Part shown: positions 16,194 through 26,867 of the stretch, piece after piece
Position numbering within the stretch: the stretch's first letter is position 1
How the letters are laid out: each line of letters starts with the position of its first letter
Assembly: GCF_007858255.1 (NCBI RefSeq)
Contig: NZ_VFEU01000010.1
Span: 62,001 to 126,000 of the forward strand
DNA: 64,000 nt
Direction: 5' to 3'
From: Pseudomonas rhodesiae
GTDB lineage: Bacteria; Pseudomonadota; Gammaproteobacteria; Pseudomonadales; Pseudomonadaceae
Notes under the pieces: generated by a model
Seen by the model: only the letters and a program-made list of their open reading frames with translations
The model's database searches: none
What the model was told of the DNA's origin: nothing
Made by a program: the position numbers and the translations under genes

Positions 16194-17017
16194 ACTATCA
16201 AAACCCCACCAAACTCCAGGCCGTGATCCTGGATTGGGCCGGCACCGTGGTCGACTTTGGCTCCTTCGCGCCCACGCAGATTTTTGTCGAGGCCTTCGCC
16301 GAGTTCGGCGTGCAGGTATCCATCGACGAAGCCCGGGGCCCGATGGGCATGGGCAAGTGGGACCACATCCGCACCCTGTGCAATCAGCCGCAGGTTGCCG
16401 AGCGCTACCGCCAGGCATTCGGGCGCACGCCCACCGATGACGACGTTACGGCCATTTACAAGCGCTTTATGCCCCTGCAGATCGAGAAGATCGCCGAGCA
16501 TTCGGCGCTGATCCCCGGCGCGCTCGATACCATCGCCACACTGCGTGCCCAGAACATCAAGATCGGCTCCTGCTCCGGCTACCCCAAGCAGGTGATGGAC
16601 AAAGTGGTCGCCCTGGCCGCGCGCAACGGCTACGTCGCCGACCATGTGGTCGCCACTGACGAAGTACCCAATGGCCGTCCATGGCCCGCCCAGGCCCTGG
16701 CGAATGTGATCGCCCTGGGCATTGACGACGTGGCAGCGTGCGTAAAAGTCGACGACACCGTACCGGGCATCCTCGAAGGCCGCCGCGCCGGCATGTGGAC
16801 CGTGGCGCTGACCTGCTCTGGCAATGCGCTGGGGCTGACCTATGCGCAATTTCGCGCCCTCGACGCCGCCACGCTGGCCAGCGAACGCAGGCGAATCGAA
16901 GCGATGTTCGAAGGCTCGCGGCCCCACTACCTGATCGACACCATTAACGACCTGCCGGCGGTCATCGCCGACATCAACCAACGCCTGGCCCGCGGTGAAA
17001 TGCCGCAAAGCCACTGA
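16190..17017 (+). CDS. phnX: Phosphonoacetaldehyde hydrolase (phosphonatase)
   Basis: This 275-residue HAD-superfamily enzyme cleaves phosphonoacetaldehyde to acetaldehyde and phosphate. The nucleophile Asp lies in [16 protein letters not shown]. The cap-domain lysine that forms the Schiff base lies in [28 protein letters not shown] and [22 protein letters not shown] give the later HAD motifs. It overlaps phnW by ATGA and is the last gene of the operon. Confidence 0.96.
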   Translation: MNYQNPTKLQAVILDWAGTVVDFGSFAPTQIFVEAFAEFGVQVSIDEARGPMGMGKWDHIRTLCNQPQVAERYRQAFGRTPTDDDVTAIYKRFMPLQIEKIAEHSALIPGALDTIATLRAQNIKIGSCSGYPKQVMDKVVALAARNGYVADHVVATDEVPNGRPWPAQALANVIALGIDDVAACVKVDDTVPGILEGRRAGMWTVALTCSGNALGLTYAQFRALDAATLASERRRIEAMFEGSRPHYLIDTINDLPAVIADINQRLARGEMPQSH

Positions 17018-17130
17018 TTGAGGTCAAAACAACGCTGTCGCAGCGGACAAATCCCTGGAAACAGGCATACAGTAGAAATACTTCGTCACAAAAGAACGAA
17101 GGCATGCCCTGACCAATGAGGATCCCAGCG

Positions 17131-17688
17131 ATGCCGTGGAAAAATTCCGATACGCGCTACAGCACCATGTCGATTGCGCTGCACTGGTTGATGGTGGTGC
17201 TGCTGGCGGTGGTTTACGCCTGCATTGAGCTACGCGGGCAGTTCCCCAAGGGCAGCGGCGCACGCACGTTGATCGTGGAAATGCACTTTATGTTCGGCCT
17301 CACCGTGTTCGTGCTGGTGTGGCTGCGCCTGTTCGCCCGGAGCCTGGGGGTCGCGCCAAAGATCATCCCCACCCCGCCGCCATGGCAGAGCCTGCTGGCC
17401 ACACTGATGCACTGGGCGCTGTACGCCTTGATGATCGGCATGCCGATTGCCGGTTGGCTGATCGTCAGCGCCGAAGGGCATTCAGTGATGTTCTATGGTC
17501 TTGAGCTGCCACCGCTGATCGCTGAAAACAAGGCGTTGGCCAAAGAGTTCGAAGGTTGGCATGTGCTGTTCGGCAAAATCGGCTACTGGCTGATCGGCCT
17601 GCATGCGCTGGCGGGAATCGTGCACCACTATGTGATTCGCGATAACACCGCGCTGCGGATGATGCCGGGTAAGCGCGCTAACCTGTGA
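17131..17688 (+). CDS. Cytochrome b561-type membrane protein
   Basis: This protein has 185 residues from ATG 17131. An earlier ATG at 17116 contains the ribosome site itself (GAGGAT, 17118-17123), so the second ATG is preferred. Four transmembrane helices carry the b561 histidines (ALHWLMVVLLAVVY, MHFMFGLTVFVLVWLRLF, LMHWALYALMIGMPI, GLHALAGIVHHYV). It probably moves electrons from quinol in the inner membrane. It stands alone, with no peroxidase or YceI partner next to it, and its last 11 bp overlap the convergent PLP-enzyme gene. Confidence 0.88.
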   Translation: MPWKNSDTRYSTMSIALHWLMVVLLAVVYACIELRGQFPKGSGARTLIVEMHFMFGLTVFVLVWLRLFARSLGVAPKIIPTPPPWQSLLATLMHWALYALMIGMPIAGWLIVSAEGHSVMFYGLELPPLIAENKALAKEFEGWHVLFGKIGYWLIGLHALAGIVHHYVIRDNTALRMMPGKRANL

Positions 17689-18568
17689 ACCCGCGACGGC
17701 CCTGCAAGCCACCGGTGTGCACAAAGATCAGACGCGTGCCGGGCGAGAACCGCCCGGCCTCGATCTGCTGCTTCAACGCCAACAGCGCCTTGCCGGTATA
17801 GAGCGGCTCCAGCGGCAGGCCAGTGGCCCGTTCGGTGGTTTGCATAAAGTCGAGCAATGCAGCGTCGGCCTTGGCGAACCCACCGCGGCTGGCCTCCAGC
17901 AATTCGTAGCCCCCGGCCACAATCGCCCCCACATTCTGGGCCACGCCGTGATCATCCGGCACCGCCATCGCACCGTACACCGGGTGGGCGCCCGCTTCTG
18001 CCAAGGCCAAACCTGCCAGGGTCGTCCCCGTGCCGGCGGCCAGCCACCAAGCGTCGTAAGCGTCCCAACCCAGCTTGCTCAATTGCCCACGGACCTGCTC
18101 CACCAGCACCGCGCAACCCAGCGCACCGGGGAGCCCGCCGCCGCCTTCGGGCACCGGATACAACTGCGGGTATTGCTCACGCCACGGCAACCAGAAGTCC
18201 GCCCCGTGACGCGCGCGATAGCCGGCGTAGCCCAGCCAATGCAGGTGCATGCCAAAGGCTTTCAGGTCGAGGACGGTGGGGGTGTCTTGAGGATGGCCGC
18301 GCAACAGGCCGACAGTGGCGAAACCAAAGCGCTCACCCGCTGCCGCCAAGGCATGCAAATGGTTGGAGTAAGCCCCGCCCAGGCTGATGATGCCACGGGC
18401 ACCGGCCTGCTCTGCCTGCCTCAAATGCTCGGTGAGTTTGAACCACTTGTTGCCGCTGATCAGGGGGTCTATACGGTCCAGGCGCAGCACAGCCAGCTCG
18501 ATGCCGTTCAGCCAATCGAGGTGCAATGGTTCAAGGGGAGCGATGGGAAGCCAATCGAAGGGGCCCAT
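17678..18568 (-). CDS. PLP-dependent D-cysteine desulfhydrase / ACC deaminase family protein
   Basis: This 296-residue fold-type II PLP enzyme has the PLP lysine in ISGNKWFKL, followed by SLGGAYSNHLHALAAAG. A glycine loop for the phosphate is in AAGTGTTLAGLA. It is shorter than characterised ACC deaminases (about 338 residues), and the ACC-specific residues cannot be confirmed. A D-cysteine desulfhydrase-like or unknown deaminase role is more likely than true ACC deaminase activity. Its 3' end overlaps the convergent cytochrome gene. Confidence 0.8.
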   Translation of the reverse strand: MGPFDWLPIAPLEPLHLDWLNGIELAVLRLDRIDPLISGNKWFKLTEHLRQAEQAGARGIISLGGAYSNHLHALAAAGERFGFATVGLLRGHPQDTPTVLDLKAFGMHLHWLGYAGYRARHGADFWLPWREQYPQLYPVPEGGGGLPGALGCAVLVEQVRGQLSKLGWDAYDAWWLAAGTGTTLAGLALAEAGAHPVYGAMAVPDDHGVAQNVGAIVAGGYELLEASRGGFAKADAALLDFMQTTERATGLPLEPLYTGKALLALKQQIEAGRFSPGTRLIFVHTGGLQGRRGFTG

Positions 18569-18626
18569 GGGGGTGGATCTGCCTGGAAAACGGGGCGGTA
18601 GTCTAGCACCGCCCCGGCTCAGGGCA

Positions 18627-20726
<2,100 letters not shown>

Positions 20727-20877
20727 TTATGCCCCACAGACTAAGAGGCGGTTACCGACTGCTCAATGACTGAAACTGACAAGTTATTGATCCAAATGTA
20801 CAGCGCCCCTTGGCAAGCCAAGGCATGGGCCCTACCCTAGACGCCGAACCCAGCACCCGGTCTGTTGTCTGTTGCCC

Positions 20878-22008
20878 ATGCGTAAACTTCTAGCGTTCAC
20901 CGTCACCCTGGCCCTGGTTGCCGCCGTCACCGCGTATCTGGTCTGGACCCAGGAGCGCCCTGTGGCGCATTACCTGTCGGACCTGCGCATCACCCTGGCC
21001 GTCAACGAAGGCGTACCAGCCGACCGAGGCAACCTACTAGGCATCCAGCCGGAGTTGTTTCCCGCCGACTACCAGAGCCTGGAACGCCTGCACCTGAAAC
21101 TCGCTGCGTATCTGCAAAACGCCCGCGACCAAGGCTTGATCAACGACAAGACCATTGTGGTGCTGCCCGAACACATCGGCACCTGGCTGATGCTCACCGG
21201 CGAAAAGAACGAAGTCTATCAAGCGCTGCACCTCAAGGAGGCTATGAACTGGCTGTCGATCAGCAACCCGGTGCAGTTCCTGCGCGCCTGGATCAGCGCC
21301 ACCGGCGCCGACCGCATGGACGACGCCTACCTGCGCATGAAAGCGCCCGCCATGGCTCGCGACTATCAGGTACTGTTCGGCGGGCTGGCCAAAGAGTTCG
21401 GCGTGACCCTGGTGGCCGGGTCCATCGCCCTACCCAACCCGAGCATCAGCCAACGGCAACTGCAGATCGGGCACGGCGCCCTGTACAACGCCAGCGTGGT
21501 ATTCGCTGCCGACGGCTTGCCCATCGGCGATCCCCAGCGCCAGCTCTACCCGATCTACGACGAGCGCGAATTTATCCAACCAGGTGACGAAAACGTAGTC
21601 AATGTGGTGGACACGCCGGCGGGTCGCCTGGGCATATTGGTGGGCAGCGACAGCTGGTACCCGGACAATTACCGCAAACTCAATGACAGCGGCGCCCAGT
21701 TGATCGCCGTGCCGGCATTCGTGCTTGGCCGCGAGACCTGGGACCGGCCATGGCGCGGCTTCAAGAGCGTTTCCACGCCGCCGGAAGTCAGCCTCAAGCC
21801 CGAGGAACTCAGTGAGGGCGAGGCTTGGCGCCGGCTCACGCTGATCAGCCAGCAACCCGTCAGCCAGGCCAGCGCCGGTATGAGCGTATTTCTACGCGGG
21901 CAGTTCTGGGACCTGGGCACTGCGGGGCACAGCTTCCTCAGCAGCAACGGCCAGATCACCGCCGATGGCGACGCCCGTGGCGCGCGCATGCTGAATATCT
22001 GGCTGTAA
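20878..22008 (+). CDS. Membrane-anchored nitrilase-fold protein, probably inactive
   Basis: This protein has 376 residues from ATG 20878 (a TTG two codons earlier is less likely). An N-terminal transmembrane helix (about 3-22, LLAFTVTLALVAAVTAYLVW) is followed by a carbon-nitrogen hydrolase fold. The first catalytic residue is present: Glu98 in VVLPEHIG. The nucleophile motif reads GILVGSDSWYPD, where a nitrilase has GxLxCxDxxFPE, so Gly256 takes the Cys place. The usual Lys motif (YRK) reads RQLYPIYDE and also lacks its Lys. It may be a binding protein or use other chemistry. It is followed after 4 bp by the AraC regulator and is likely co-transcribed with it. Confidence 0.78.
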   Translation: MRKLLAFTVTLALVAAVTAYLVWTQERPVAHYLSDLRITLAVNEGVPADRGNLLGIQPELFPADYQSLERLHLKLAAYLQNARDQGLINDKTIVVLPEHIGTWLMLTGEKNEVYQALHLKEAMNWLSISNPVQFLRAWISATGADRMDDAYLRMKAPAMARDYQVLFGGLAKEFGVTLVAGSIALPNPSISQRQLQIGHGALYNASVVFAADGLPIGDPQRQLYPIYDEREFIQPGDENVVNVVDTPAGRLGILVGSDSWYPDNYRKLNDSGAQLIAVPAFVLGRETWDRPWRGFKSVSTPPEVSLKPEELSEGEAWRRLTLISQQPVSQASAGMSVFLRGQFWDLGTAGHSFLSSNGQITADGDARGARMLNIWL

Positions 22009-22012
22009 CGCT

Positions 22013-23047
22013 GTGAAACCAGTGCGTCTGGGGGACTTGTCGGTGGGCTTCGTGCACACCTTGGCCGACGCGGTGCACAGCCATGGCCTGGACCCGCAAC
22101 CCCTGCTGCTGCAATACGGCCTCGACCCGGCGCGATTGGCCGAAGCCGGCGCGCGGTTGTCGATCCCCCGCTATATGCGTCTGGGCCACGCCGCCATACA
22201 GCTCACCGGCGACCCTGCCCTGGGCCTGCGCATGGGCCAGCTCAGCCGTCTGAGCCAGGCTGGACTCGCCGGTGTCACCGCCGCTCAAGCGCCCACCGTG
22301 CGCGAGGCCGCACGCACGTTGACGCGCTTTGAGCCGCTGTACGGCTCCAACTACCGCGGGCAATCGAGCTTTCACGAGGACGCCCAAGGCGCTTGGCTGC
22401 GCTTCTACTCCATCAGCCCGTATAACGCCTACAACCGCTTTGTGGTCGACTCGATCATTGCTGGCTGGCTGCATCAATTGTCCAGCCTGGCCCTGCAACC
22501 GGTGCAGGCCCAGCGGATCGAGATCGAATTTCAAGCCCCCGACTACAGCGAACGCTATAGCCTGCTGGGCGATAGCCCTGTGCAATTCGGTGCTGATCTG
22601 AACCAACTGCGTCTGAGCCAAGCCACCCTGGCCCTGCGCAACCCGCAACATTGCCCAAGTACCTGGCACCTGTTGCTGCAATTGTGCGAACGGGAGTTGG
22701 AGCAGTTGACCCGCACTCGCAGCCTGAGCGAGCGCATTACCCGTTTGCTCGGGCCTATGCTCAATGGCGGTCGGGAACCCGACCTGGAAGAAGTGGCGGC
22801 ACGCTTGAAGCTGCCGACCTGGACCCTGCGACGCAAACTGGCGGAAGAAGGCACCCAGTTTCGCGCAATTCTCAATGACACCCGCCGCGATCTGGCCATG
22901 ACCTATATCCGCGATACGGAACTGGCCTTCGGCGAAATCGCCTACTTGCTCGGGTTTGCCTCAGCCCAGGCCTTTCAACGCGCGTTCAGGCGATGGAACA
23001 ACCAGACCCCAGGGGAGTTTCGCCGCAGTCAGCGGCATTCCGCCTAA
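22013..23047 (+). CDS. AraC-family transcriptional regulator
   Basis: This 344-residue protein starts at GTG 22013, 4 bp after the nitrilase-fold gene. The N-terminal 240 residues match the arabinose-binding-like/OruR-type domain seen in pseudomonad AraC regulators (GDPALGLRMGQLSRLSQAGLAG, FEPLYGSNYRGQ). The C-terminal 100 residues hold two HTH motifs (LEEVAARLKLPTWTLRRKLAEEG; FGEIAYLLGFASAQAFQRAFRRWNNQTPGEFR). Target genes and ligand are unknown; the coupled nitrilase-fold gene is the first candidate. Confidence 0.9.
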   Translation: MKPVRLGDLSVGFVHTLADAVHSHGLDPQPLLLQYGLDPARLAEAGARLSIPRYMRLGHAAIQLTGDPALGLRMGQLSRLSQAGLAGVTAAQAPTVREAARTLTRFEPLYGSNYRGQSSFHEDAQGAWLRFYSISPYNAYNRFVVDSIIAGWLHQLSSLALQPVQAQRIEIEFQAPDYSERYSLLGDSPVQFGADLNQLRLSQATLALRNPQHCPSTWHLLLQLCERELEQLTRTRSLSERITRLLGPMLNGGREPDLEEVAARLKLPTWTLRRKLAEEGTQFRAILNDTRRDLAMTYIRDTELAFGEIAYLLGFASAQAFQRAFRRWNNQTPGEFRRSQRHSA

Positions 23048-23055
23048 GGTCGGTG

Positions 23056-23142
23056 TTACAGCTCGGTGGCATCGTCGGCCGGATCCAAAGGGTCCAGTTC
23101 AAACGCCTGATACTCCAACAGCTCTTCTTGATAATCGTCCAT
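23056..23142 (-). CDS. Conserved-looking 28-residue acidic protein
   Basis: This short gene encodes 28 residues with a strong ribosome site (AGGGAG, 4 bp before ATG 23142). The product begins MDDYQEELLEYQAFELD and ends DDATEL: 10 acidic residues, no basic residue, one predicted amphipathic helix, no membrane segment. I recall similar short acidic proteins (M-D-[DE]-Y-Q-E-E-L-L-E start) across pseudomonads, but cannot check it here. Function unknown. It lies just past the AraC gene on the other strand. Confidence 0.65.
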   Translation of the reverse strand: MDDYQEELLEYQAFELDPLDPADDATEL

Positions 23143-23325
23143 GGTGTGCTCCCTGTTTTGGATGAGAAAAGCCGGTGTAGAGCGGCCTTAGCAAATGACC
23201 CGCATATTCAGCCTAAAGTGCCGTGATGACGAAAAAAAGTCAGCGCCATGACGTTTCTGCACTTGAGGATTAAACGTAGCAGCAGGTCGGTGATTTAGCC
23301 CAGGGAGGCAGTGGAGGCACTCGCC

Positions 23326-23353
23326 GCTACGGGATCAGCGTCGATCCCGTAGC
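23326..23353 (-). terminator. Strong hairpin after the DUF2242 lipoprotein gene
   Basis: GCTACGGGATC pairs perfectly with GATCCCGTAGC around a six-base loop, starting 8 bp after the lipoprotein gene stop. There is no T-run, so it may protect the mRNA 3' end or need a co-factor to terminate. Confidence 0.55.
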
Positions 23354-23360
23354 GTGTTGA

Positions 23361-24173
23361 TTACTGTGCAGGCGTAGGCAGCGGGGGAATGGCTTCTGTC
23401 GGCGCGGGCAGGTCGGGATTGGTCGGCGCGGGAGCCGGCGTAGGTTCTGGCGCGGGGACTGCTTCGGGCGCCGCCTGAGGCGCAATCGGCGCGGGTTCTG
23501 CCGGTGGAGCGAGCGGTTGCGAGGCGGCAGGCTCAGCTGGCTGATCCTTGGGCGCCTCGACTTTCTCGGCGGCCGGCTCGGTTTTAGGCTCTGGCACCCC
23601 CAGTTCAGCCTTCGGCTTCTCCGGAATATGCTCGGCCTTCTTCACTTCCTGGGGCAGGAACACGTCCACCAGCGCAAAGTAGCGCTCATAGAACTTGGGC
23701 GCGGACACCGTTTCACTGGCGACCTTGACCATGGAGTCATCGGTGGAGCCGATCGGCATCGACACCGAACCCAGCACCCCCACTCCCAGGCTCGCCGAGT
23801 TGTTAACCTTCTTCAGCGCGTAGCGGTCCTGCAAGGCGTTGGCAAACATCGTTGAATGTTTCTTGCCTTTGCCGTCGTCGGCACACACCACGTTGAAACT
23901 GATCTGCAAATGGGTTTCGCCACTCTGCTGGAAGCTCTTGTTGCCCACCACCAGTTTTGGGTCGCTGCTGGTGATGATGTAGCCCTGGCTCAGCAACGCA
24001 CGCCGTGCGGCTTCGCACGCTGCCACATCGCTGACTGGGTAGTCCCGGGAAAAGGTGCCGGAATCGTCGAAGTTCTCATGTTCATAAATAGCGGTCTTGG
24101 GTGACGAGCAGCCCGCGGCGCCCGCCAACACCAACGCCAACCCGAGGCTGCGCAAGTGAAATGATGTCGACAT
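23361..24173 (-). CDS. DUF2242 lipoprotein with proline/alanine-rich tail
   Basis: This protein has 270 residues. The signal peptide ends in the lipobox LAGAAGC (Cys22), so it is lipid-anchored. A folded DUF2242 region (about 30-175; FDDSGTFSRDYPVSDVAACEAARRALLSQGY, ending in FYERYFALVDVFL) is followed by some 90 residues rich in Pro, Ala and Glu. That tail looks disordered and may span part of the cell wall. Function is not known for the family. The residue after Cys is Ser, which favours outer-membrane sorting. Confidence 0.8.
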   Translation of the reverse strand: MSTSFHLRSLGLALVLAGAAGCSSPKTAIYEHENFDDSGTFSRDYPVSDVAACEAARRALLSQGYIITSSDPKLVVGNKSFQQSGETHLQISFNVVCADDGKGKKHSTMFANALQDRYALKKVNNSASLGVGVLGSVSMPIGSTDDSMVKVASETVSAPKFYERYFALVDVFLPQEVKKAEHIPEKPKAELGVPEPKTEPAAEKVEAPKDQPAEPAASQPLAPPAEPAPIAPQAAPEAVPAPEPTPAPAPTNPDLPAPTEAIPPLPTPAQ

Positions 24174-24292
24174 TGATAATCCTGAGGAAAACGATCTGGG
24201 CGGTATTGTGCAACAGAACGGGGGGCAGGCGCGCGTATTCCTGTCGGTAAAACGTCACAGGTTGACTACGCCCCCCTGAACGAACACCCATG

Positions 24293-24328
24293 AAAAAGCC
24301 CCCGGACTTTTCAGGCCGGAGGCTTTTT
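24293..24328 (-). terminator. Rho-independent terminator after ppiD
   Basis: AAAAAGCC-CCCGG pairs with CCGG-AGGCTTTTT. T-runs occur on both strands, so it can end ppiD on the minus strand and block transcription from the other side. Confidence 0.85.
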
Positions 24329-24341
24329 GTTCAAGCCGGCA

Positions 24342-26216
24342 TCAGTATTTCTTGATGTCAGCCTTGGTTTCCAACTGTTTACGATAAGCCGCGAAGTCCT
24401 GTTGACCGACACGGGAAGCGAGGAAGCGGCGGTATTGCGCCTTTTCTTCGTCCGATGGGGCAGCTGCTTCGTTGACACCGTTCAACCGCACGATCATCAG
24501 GCTACCATCGGCCAGGGTCACGGTGGTGAAGGTCGGCTTGTCCTTGGACGCAGGCTTTGGCATGCGGAACAAGGCTTGCAGCACGGCAGGATCAATCCCT
24601 TCCTGGCCACGGGTAGCCGCTTCGGTAACTTTCCACGCCTGACCGTCAATCGGCTGGTTCAACGGGGTCTTGCCATCACGCAGGCTGGCAATCAGCTCGT
24701 CGGCATGGGTCTTGGCCGCCGCGCTGGCGCGCTCCTTGGTCATCTGAGCACGGATTGCCGTGACAACGCTCTCCAGCGGCAATTGCGCAGGTTTGCGGTG
24801 CTCCTTGGCACGCAGCACGATGATGGTTTCAGGGTCCAGCTCGATGGCGCTACTGTTAGCGCCTTCATCCAGCACTTCCGGGCTGAATGCGGCGGTCACC
24901 ACGGCCCTGTTAGCCGCGACCCCTTCACCGCCGTCACGGCCAAATGGCGCCGAGGTGTGCACAGTGAGCTTGAGGTCAGACGCCGGCTGAGCCAGGTCGG
25001 ACGCTTCGAACGCCGCATCCTCCAACTGCTTGGTGGCTTCGACGAAACGCTGCTCGACCTGCTGAGTCTTCAGCTCGCGGGTCAGCTTGTCCTTCAGGCT
25101 GGCAAAAGTCGGCACCTCAGGTGCTTCAACCCCCAGCAGCTTGATCAAGTGCCAACCAAAGGTGGTGCGCACCGGTGCCGAGACCTGGTCTTTGTTCAAC
25201 GCGTACAGGGCGGTTTCGAAATCCGGATCGTAAACGCCAGGGCCGGCGAAACCGAGGTCGCCGCCGTTGCTGGCCGAACCAGGGTCCTGAGAGAACTCCT
25301 TGGCCAAGGCTTCGAACTTCTCACCTTTGGCCAGGCGTGCCTGGATTTCTTCGATTTTCGCTTTCGCCTGAGCGTCGGTGACCTTGTCGTTGACTTCAAT
25401 CAGGATATGCGCGGCACGACGCTGTTCAGCGAGGTTGGCGATTTCCTTTTGATAAGCCGCCTGCAGCTCATCGTCCTTGACGTTGACCTGATCAAAGAAG
25501 GACGACTTCTTCAACTCGAGGTAATCGATGACCACTTGGTCAGGGGTCATGAACTCTTTGGCGTGCTGATCGTAGTAGGCCTTGACCTCCTCGTCGGTCA
25601 GCTTCACCGCTGCAGGATTGGCCTTGATGTTGACGGTGGCGAAATCGCGGGTCTGTTTCTCCAGACGGGCAAAAGCCAGCACCTCGGCGTCGGTTACGAA
25701 ACCACTGCCGGCGATACCTGCGCGAACCTGGCCGATAAGCATTTCTTGCGTCAGCATCTGACGGAATTGCAAACGGGTATAGCCCAGTTGACGAATCACC
25801 TGATCAAATCGTTCTGGACTGAATTTGCCATCCACCTGGAATTCCGGTGTCTGCAGGATCACCTGATCCAGCGCGGCTTCAGAGAAGCCAAACTTGGAAT
25901 CGGCGGCACCTTGCAGCAGCAGCTTGCGATCGATAAGACCCTTGAGGGCCGCCTCGCGCAGCAATTTTTCGTCCAGCAGCGAAGCATCGAAATCTTTGCC
26001 CAGCTGTTGCATCAGCTGGCGCCGTTGCATGTCGACGGCCTGGCTCAGTTCGGTCTGGGTGATGGTTTCACCGTTGACCTTGGCCACGTCCTGCTTGGTG
26101 TTGGTCGAAGCCTGGAAAATCGCTTCGATACCGGTGAACGCCATCAATGCGACGATGATCCCGATAATGGTCTTGGCAATCCAGCCTTGTGAATTGTCCC
26201 TGATATTTTGCAGCAT
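24342..26216 (-). CDS. ppiD: Periplasmic folding chaperone PpiD
   Basis: This 624-residue protein is anchored by one N-terminal transmembrane helix (about 13-31, IAKTIIGIIVALMAFTGIEAIF). A SurA_N-type chaperone domain follows, then a parvulin-like domain (about 265-365; RAAHILIEV, GDLGFAGPGVYDPDFETAL, TTFGWHLIKL), then a C-terminal part. It sits by the Sec translocon and helps outer-membrane and exported proteins fold; the parvulin domain of PpiD has little isomerase activity in studied species. It is downstream of hupB, as in other pseudomonads, with a tRNA-like RNA between. Confidence 0.94.
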   Translation of the reverse strand: MLQNIRDNSQGWIAKTIIGIIVALMAFTGIEAIFQASTNTKQDVAKVNGETITQTELSQAVDMQRRQLMQQLGKDFDASLLDEKLLREAALKGLIDRKLLLQGAADSKFGFSEAALDQVILQTPEFQVDGKFSPERFDQVIRQLGYTRLQFRQMLTQEMLIGQVRAGIAGSGFVTDAEVLAFARLEKQTRDFATVNIKANPAAVKLTDEEVKAYYDQHAKEFMTPDQVVIDYLELKKSSFFDQVNVKDDELQAAYQKEIANLAEQRRAAHILIEVNDKVTDAQAKAKIEEIQARLAKGEKFEALAKEFSQDPGSASNGGDLGFAGPGVYDPDFETALYALNKDQVSAPVRTTFGWHLIKLLGVEAPEVPTFASLKDKLTRELKTQQVEQRFVEATKQLEDAAFEASDLAQPASDLKLTVHTSAPFGRDGGEGVAANRAVVTAAFSPEVLDEGANSSAIELDPETIIVLRAKEHRKPAQLPLESVVTAIRAQMTKERASAAAKTHADELIASLRDGKTPLNQPIDGQAWKVTEAATRGQEGIDPAVLQALFRMPKPASKDKPTFTTVTLADGSLMIVRLNGVNEAAAPSDEEKAQYRRFLASRVGQQDFAAYRKQLETKADIKKY

Positions 26217-26280
26217 GCGTCCCCCAGAAACGGTTGAACTTCAAAAATTGGCAACCGTGGAGCGTGGGTAGAGTCCGGAT

Positions 26281-26308
26281 AGAAGAAAGGCGCATCCGAG
26301 GATGCGCC
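26281..26308 (-). terminator. Rho-independent terminator after the tRNA-like gene
   Basis: On the minus strand GGCGCATCC pairs with GGATGCGCC, followed by TTTCTTCT. It ends transcripts from hupB and the tRNA-like RNA before ppiD. Confidence 0.85.
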
Positions 26309-26318
26309 TTCTCGTAAC

Positions 26319-26394
26319 TGGCGGAGCGGACGGGGGTTTGAACCCACACCCCCGGCGTGGCGACCCAATGGATACGTGGGTCAGCTGCCGCTCC
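26319..26394 (-). ncRNA. tRNA-Asp-like RNA with aberrant middle and encoded CCA
   Basis: The 76-nt segment has a perfect 7-bp acceptor stem (GGAGCGG with CCGCTCC), discriminator G and encoded CCA. Its 3' half (CACGCCGGGGGT...GGGTTC...CCCGTCCGCTCCGCCA) is close to pseudomonad tRNA-Asp. The D- and anticodon-arm region is replaced: it forms one hairpin, GACCCA-9 nt-TGGGTC, and no proper anticodon stem for the GTC. The T-arm is also off (stem mismatch). It may be a decayed tRNA-Asp copy, or a tRNA mimic kept for another role. It lies 52 bp after hupB, and a good terminator follows. Confidence 0.6.
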
Positions 26395-26446
26395 GCTGCC
26401 AGGCCAGACCTGCGTCTGACCCGGGTAGGTAAGGCTTGATCGAAAC

Positions 26447-26719
26447 TTAGTTGACGGCTTCTTTCAGGGCTTTACCGGCTTTGAAACCTGGTTTCTTGGC
26501 AGCAGCGATTTGCAGTGCTTTGCCAGTCTGTGGGTTGCGGCCAGTGCGAGCTGGGCGGTCAGTCACAGAGAAAGTACCGAAGCCTACCAGTACCACGGAG
26601 TCGCCGGCCTTAAGAGCGCCAGTGACGGATTCGATTACTGCATCCAGCGCACGGCCAGCAGCAGCTTTCGGGATATCAGCGGATGCAGCGATAGCATCAA
26701 TCAGTTCCGACTTGTTCAC
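26447..26719 (-). CDS. hupB: DNA-binding protein HU-beta
   Basis: This 90-residue histone-like protein bends and compacts DNA. The open frame runs further upstream, but the conserved N-terminus [27 protein letters not shown] sets the start at GTG 26719. The core [21 protein letters not shown] is the DNA-clasping arm. It lies after lon, as in P. aeruginosa and E. coli. Confidence 0.97.
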   Translation of the reverse strand: MNKSELIDAIAASADIPKAAAGRALDAVIESVTGALKAGDSVVLVGFGTFSVTDRPARTGRNPQTGKALQIAAAKKPGFKAGKALKEAVN

Positions 26720-26814
26720 TCTAAGTCCCCTTATATATCTATTGAGTATGATTCTAAGTTTTTTGGTGAAAGCAAAAACCAGTGCTGAATGGCCTACAGA
26801 CACTTAAGAGCCGC

Positions 26815-26844
26815 TTTATAACAAGGGCTCTAAAAAGCTGTCAA
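26815..26844 (-). promoter_or_regulatory. Sigma-70 promoter of hupB
   Basis: On the minus strand TTGACA (26839-26844) and TATAAA (26815-26820) are 18 bp apart, roughly 100 bp before the hupB GTG. Both boxes are near consensus, which suits an abundant protein. Confidence 0.75.
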
Positions 26845-26867
26845 GGAAGCCTCCAGGCTTATTCGCA

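Noticed and set aside
17678..18568. True ACC deaminase (plant-growth trait)
   Set aside because: The protein is about 40 residues shorter than characterised AcdS and the specific residues could not be confirmed; kept as family-level call only.
24327..26192. Open frame of 621 codons antisense to ppiD
   Set aside because: It mirrors ppiD, has no ribosome site or recognisable domain, and is explained by GC-rich codon usage. The same holds for long antisense frames over liuD, fadH, clpX, tig and the NCS1 transporter gene.
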